Below are positions 61,172-64,000 of a stretch of 64,000 bases of DNA, one piece after another; position 1 is the first letter of the stretch, and every line of letters starts with the position of its first letter. The notes under the pieces are model-generated. The model searched no databases, was not told the origin of the DNA, and saw only the letters and a list, made by a program, of their open reading frames with translations. Position numbers and translations under genes: made by a program. The stretch comes from Epiperipatus broadwayi (taxonomy: Eukaryota > Onychophora > Udeonychophora > Euonychophora > Peripatidae). The stretch is taken from positions 246,501-310,500 of the forward strand of contig JAQFVV010000507.1 of the NCBI GenBank assembly GCA_028023455.1, read 5' to 3'.

Positions 61172-62215
61172 CTATAGGGGCAGGCAAGGCAATAGGTAGT
61201 CTATAATATCTTGTGAAGTTTTATTGAGGGATATTATGGATTGTTTGTGATTTTGGCAATCACTTTTTAATATTTCTTGCTGCAGTGAGTTAATTTCTTG
61301 TAATGCTAATTTATCCTTGTCATTTATTGATTGATTTTCTTGTAAAATTGATTCACTTTCATCATTTATTGATTGCACTCTGGAGATGTTTTGTTCTTCT
61401 GTTACATAGTCATTAAATGGATTATTTTGATTATTACATATTATAGTTGTTTCAGTTGTCAGTTGAGGAGTGAATTCTGTGTTAATCACTGGCATCTTTC
61501 TACATTGATGACTTGAAGTTGCTCTCATATCACAATGCTTACATTTAAGTTTTGGATATGAATTTATAATATGCTCTCATTTTTTGCAGTGAAAACATTG
61601 TGGTTTAAGTCCATGAATTATTAAAAGCAGTGTCATTTCATGATTGGTTATAAGAGTGGGAATATCATTTGGGTTTATATTTTGATTTAGTCTAACTCTA
61701 AATTGATAACTGTTGCTATAGTTCCTTTTAAATATATAGGTTGAAAGACAGCAACAATTCCAAATGGGTGCATTAATTTATTGAAGTCATTGATTGTGTA
61801 ATTTAAATACACATTTTTAATTATGCCAGTAATAAAGTTTTCTCTATATTGATTAACTTTTACTAAAGCATATTTCCCTACAGTTTTAATTGTTTCATCA
61901 AATTTATCTTTTTGTTCCTCACTATATAATTCAATAGTGAGGTAGTGAGGATTTGGATGATCTGCAATGTGCAATATAGAATCCCATAAATTATTTGTAC
62001 TTATTTCTTTGTATAGAAAATCTTTAGGAAACCTACACAGTGAACAATTTATATATGTAATTGCAATGATAACAGACTGGTTAGTAAAGAAATTTTTAAA
62101 AGACATAAATAGATTCAGTGGGATGGTTGTGTTAAAGCTTTCTGAGATTTTTGTTAGACTTTCATTAGACCAGATCTCTTCTGTTGTGTTAACTGGTAGT
62201 GGGTTCTGAAATCAT
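61172..62215 (-). pseudogene. LINE ORF1 with damaged CCHC knuckles
   Basis: An open frame from about 62215 through 62106-61687 includes YLTIELYSEEQKDKFDE, which resembles YNKEQKE in ORF1 of the first LINE, and HPFGIVAVF. After a frameshift, a double zinc-knuckle region lies at about 61600-61510: CFHCKK, then a TGA where Gly is expected, then EH, with the last Cys replaced, followed by CKHC...HQC. The tail at 61528-61172 (118 aa) is rich in Asn, Gln and Ser. It is interpreted as the RNA-binding protein of the element, now inactive. Confidence 0.7.
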
Positions 62216-62489
62216 ATCTAGTTTTGTGAGATCATTCATTGTGGAATGATGAAATCTTGAGACTGGAGTTTGATTTTTTTGCATGTTCTGATGAGTATCT
62301 CCTTTTTTAATGGATGCTTTGATTGCATCAGTGTATTATTTGCTGTGTTCAAAGAGGTCATCATAATGGAATTAAAAAAAGTAAAAACATTTTCATACAA
62401 ATTACAGAGGAGTTAACTTAAGTTTAGAAAGCTATATCTACTGAATATTGGGTTGCCTATATTCAATGCAGTTTATTTTAAATAAGAAA

Positions 62490-62830
62490 ATAAACATTCC
62501 ATCATTAGATTTTCAATTGGATGGATGGTTGAAGAGTTGGAGTGTGGAGTGGATTGAAGCCTGTCCATTAAAGTATGAAGATTGGCTATCTTAATATATA
62601 TCTGAGCACTTATTGCACATATGTGTGCAGATGATAATCTGGACCAACTGATGATTGCTGATTTAGCATGAAATACACATATTGGTGATTATTTATCTTT
62701 TTGACATATATGTGTTCAGGTGTATCAGTGTTATGAGATGGAGTGGAGAGTGGTGGGTTGTGTGAATGTCTGTGCTCATATACCCTATATATTACATATA
62801 TTGATGCAGGTATATAATAAGGCTGTATTT
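62490..62830 (-). repeat. Foldback-family repeat, single inverted arm
   Basis: This copy reads as the complement of arm 12525-12796 and extends beyond it: the outer part gcaggtatataataaggctg and ttcagttattaat matches, in complement, the sequence left of the 12.5-kb palindrome (12480-12524). That identifies the true outer end of the repeat unit. It is followed directly by the (AAT)n tract. Confidence 0.85.
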
Positions 62831-62835
62831 CAGTT

Positions 62836-62871
<36 letters not shown>

Positions 62872-62888
62872 TATTATTATTATTATTG
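62836..62888. repeat. Self-complementary (AAT)n(ATT)n microsatellite
   Basis: About ten AAT units are followed by about six ATT units, so the tract can fold on itself. It abuts the outer end of the foldback-family copy. Confidence 0.95.
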
Positions 62889-64000
62889 TAAAAATATCGT
62901 CTAAACTTATTTTATGTTTTTAATAGAAATAAAGAGTATTAACAATGAAAGGTAAAATTATGAAAAAAAACTTAAGCAACAATATTTTTGGTAGTTTATA
63001 ATTAGTTGATGACAAAAAGAATTATTCAAGGATTGGGATTAATTTTTTAAAATTAGATCACTAGAAAAAATTTCACATTGAAAATTATTAATTAATTTAT
63101 TCCATATTGACTTTAAATGAATCTTTCAATAAAGTAAAAATTGGCCTAAGTATACTCAATTTTATTTTTTAATATTAAAAAGATTATCAAATAATTAAAG
63201 TAAATACAAGTTTTGTTGACTAAAAATAGTAATGTTTGAATACTGTCGAGAATAAATATGTGTTTTTTAATATAATTGTTTAAATTATATGATGGTTTTA
63301 TATCTGAATACTATAACATCTATTAGATATTTATTACTATTAATTTTTTTAAATATTTGTTTGATTGGGGATATCTATGTGAAAGTGATATTTTTTTATT
63401 TTTTATAATAGTTAATTTATTTATTTATTTTTTATACTAAAATATATACACATCTAAAACAAATTTTAACCCCTTAATATTTAATCCTGGGTGTAAACAG
63501 AATGAAAATGCCTGTTCTATTTTGTTCACAATAATACTGCTCTACATTGATGTAATTTTGTAAAAGACACTCATTCAGACTAGTTTTGTTGTATTAGTTT
63601 ATTTTTAAAAGTGAAATTGTATAGCTCTTACAATAATGCTGTGGTAATGAAATGCACATAATATCTTTTTAAAAAATTGTTTTTTAACTAATTCTATTAG
63701 CAACAACTTGATAAAAATATGTTTTAAAAATACAACCTCTCCCAAATAACTTCTTTGTGTTATCTATCTTTTGTTCAATAATATAGTATAACTACTTTAT
63801 TGCAGTAGTTAATTTTTTGAATGTCTATTAATATTTAAGATATATGATATATATTATACTTTATTATATAATTCGACAATTAGGGATTTAGCCAGGCTTT
63901 ATTTAAGGGAAGAATTTTAAATTTTCATACTTAGGTTGTTTATTCAATAAATTTTTAGCTTTTAGCAGCCACTAAAGCCCTTTGCATTTTATTCTGTTTT
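62889..64000. other. A+T-rich non-coding stretch
   Basis: No gene or recognisable element. Confidence 0.6.

Larger units (their letters stand above)
57357..62400 (-). mobile_element. Decayed LINE (second family) with triplet-repeat tail
   Basis: This non-LTR retrotransposon on the - strand has ORF1 (about 62215-61172), ORF2 (60819 to about 57900), a polyadenylation-like AATAAA (+ coordinates 57416-57421) and then a tail of GAT and AAT triplets (57357-57403). It has the same architecture as the LINE at 26.5-31.8 kb, but it is more eroded and its tail differs. The 5' limit is uncertain and no target duplication was found. It lies between direct repeats on the left and a foldback-family copy on the right. 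Confidence 0.8.

Noticed and set aside
1-64000. CRISPR array, operon or prokaryotic defence system
   Set aside because: The repeats are transposon-derived, tandem or microsatellite, without regular spacers. No prokaryotic gene organisation is present.

Overview
The window is very A+T-rich eukaryotic (metazoan) DNA with almost no protein-coding host sequence. It has no bacterial or phage traits: no operons, ribosome binding sites or CRISPR arrays. The animal assignment rests on the mobile elements: LINEs with CCHC ORF1 proteins, APE-type endonuclease and a C-terminal zinc knuckle; hAT transposases of the BED/ZBED5-SCAND3 kind; a Penelope-like GIY-YIG remnant; Ty3/gypsy-type relics; and tRNA-derived SINE-like units. 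The sequence does not settle the phylum. Most long ORFs here are low-complexity shadows or fragments of dead transposons.

Layout. 0.6-2.6 kb: decayed Ty3/gypsy element, + strand (gag, protease and integrase traces; RT missing). 2.65-7.9 kb: A+T-rich non-coding DNA with two more complex islands. 8.0-9.0 kb: hAT transposase relic, - strand, split by a foldback element at 8.31-8.59 kb. 11.0-14.9 kb: second decayed LTR element, - strand, interrupted by a nearly perfect 2 x 272 bp palindrome at 12.5-13.1 kb. 19.15 kb: tRNA-like SINE, - strand. 20.1-22.2 kb: second hAT relic, - strand. 23.5-23.9 kb: Penelope-like GIY-YIG remnant, with a small foldback just upstream. 26.5-31.8 kb: full-length but mutated LINE, - strand, with poly(A) tail and an exact 11-bp target-site duplication. 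34.6-35.5 kb: two 5'-truncated LINE tails in tandem. 35.8 kb: a 78-bp candidate host exon, - strand, with good splice sites. 38.17 kb: tRNA-Gly-like SINE head. 40-49 kb: non-coding DNA with microsatellites and small duplications. 49.2 kb: another SINE. 50.0-56.4 kb: older foldback repeats into which a young non-autonomous LTR element has inserted (two ~2.2-kb LTRs about 99.5% identical, 752-bp non-coding interior, 4-bp target duplication). 57.36-62.4 kb: a second, more decayed LINE, - strand, with a triplet-repeat tail. 62.5-62.9 kb: another copy of the foldback family and an (AAT)n/(ATT)n tract.

The window therefore looks like intergenic or intronic DNA built by successive nested insertions. 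The youngest visible events are the LTR element at 50.6-55.8 kb and the palindrome at 12.5-13.1 kb. The candidate exon at 35.8 kb and two weaker exon-like or small ORFs (4.3 and 48.7 kb) are the only hints of host genes, all on the - strand.
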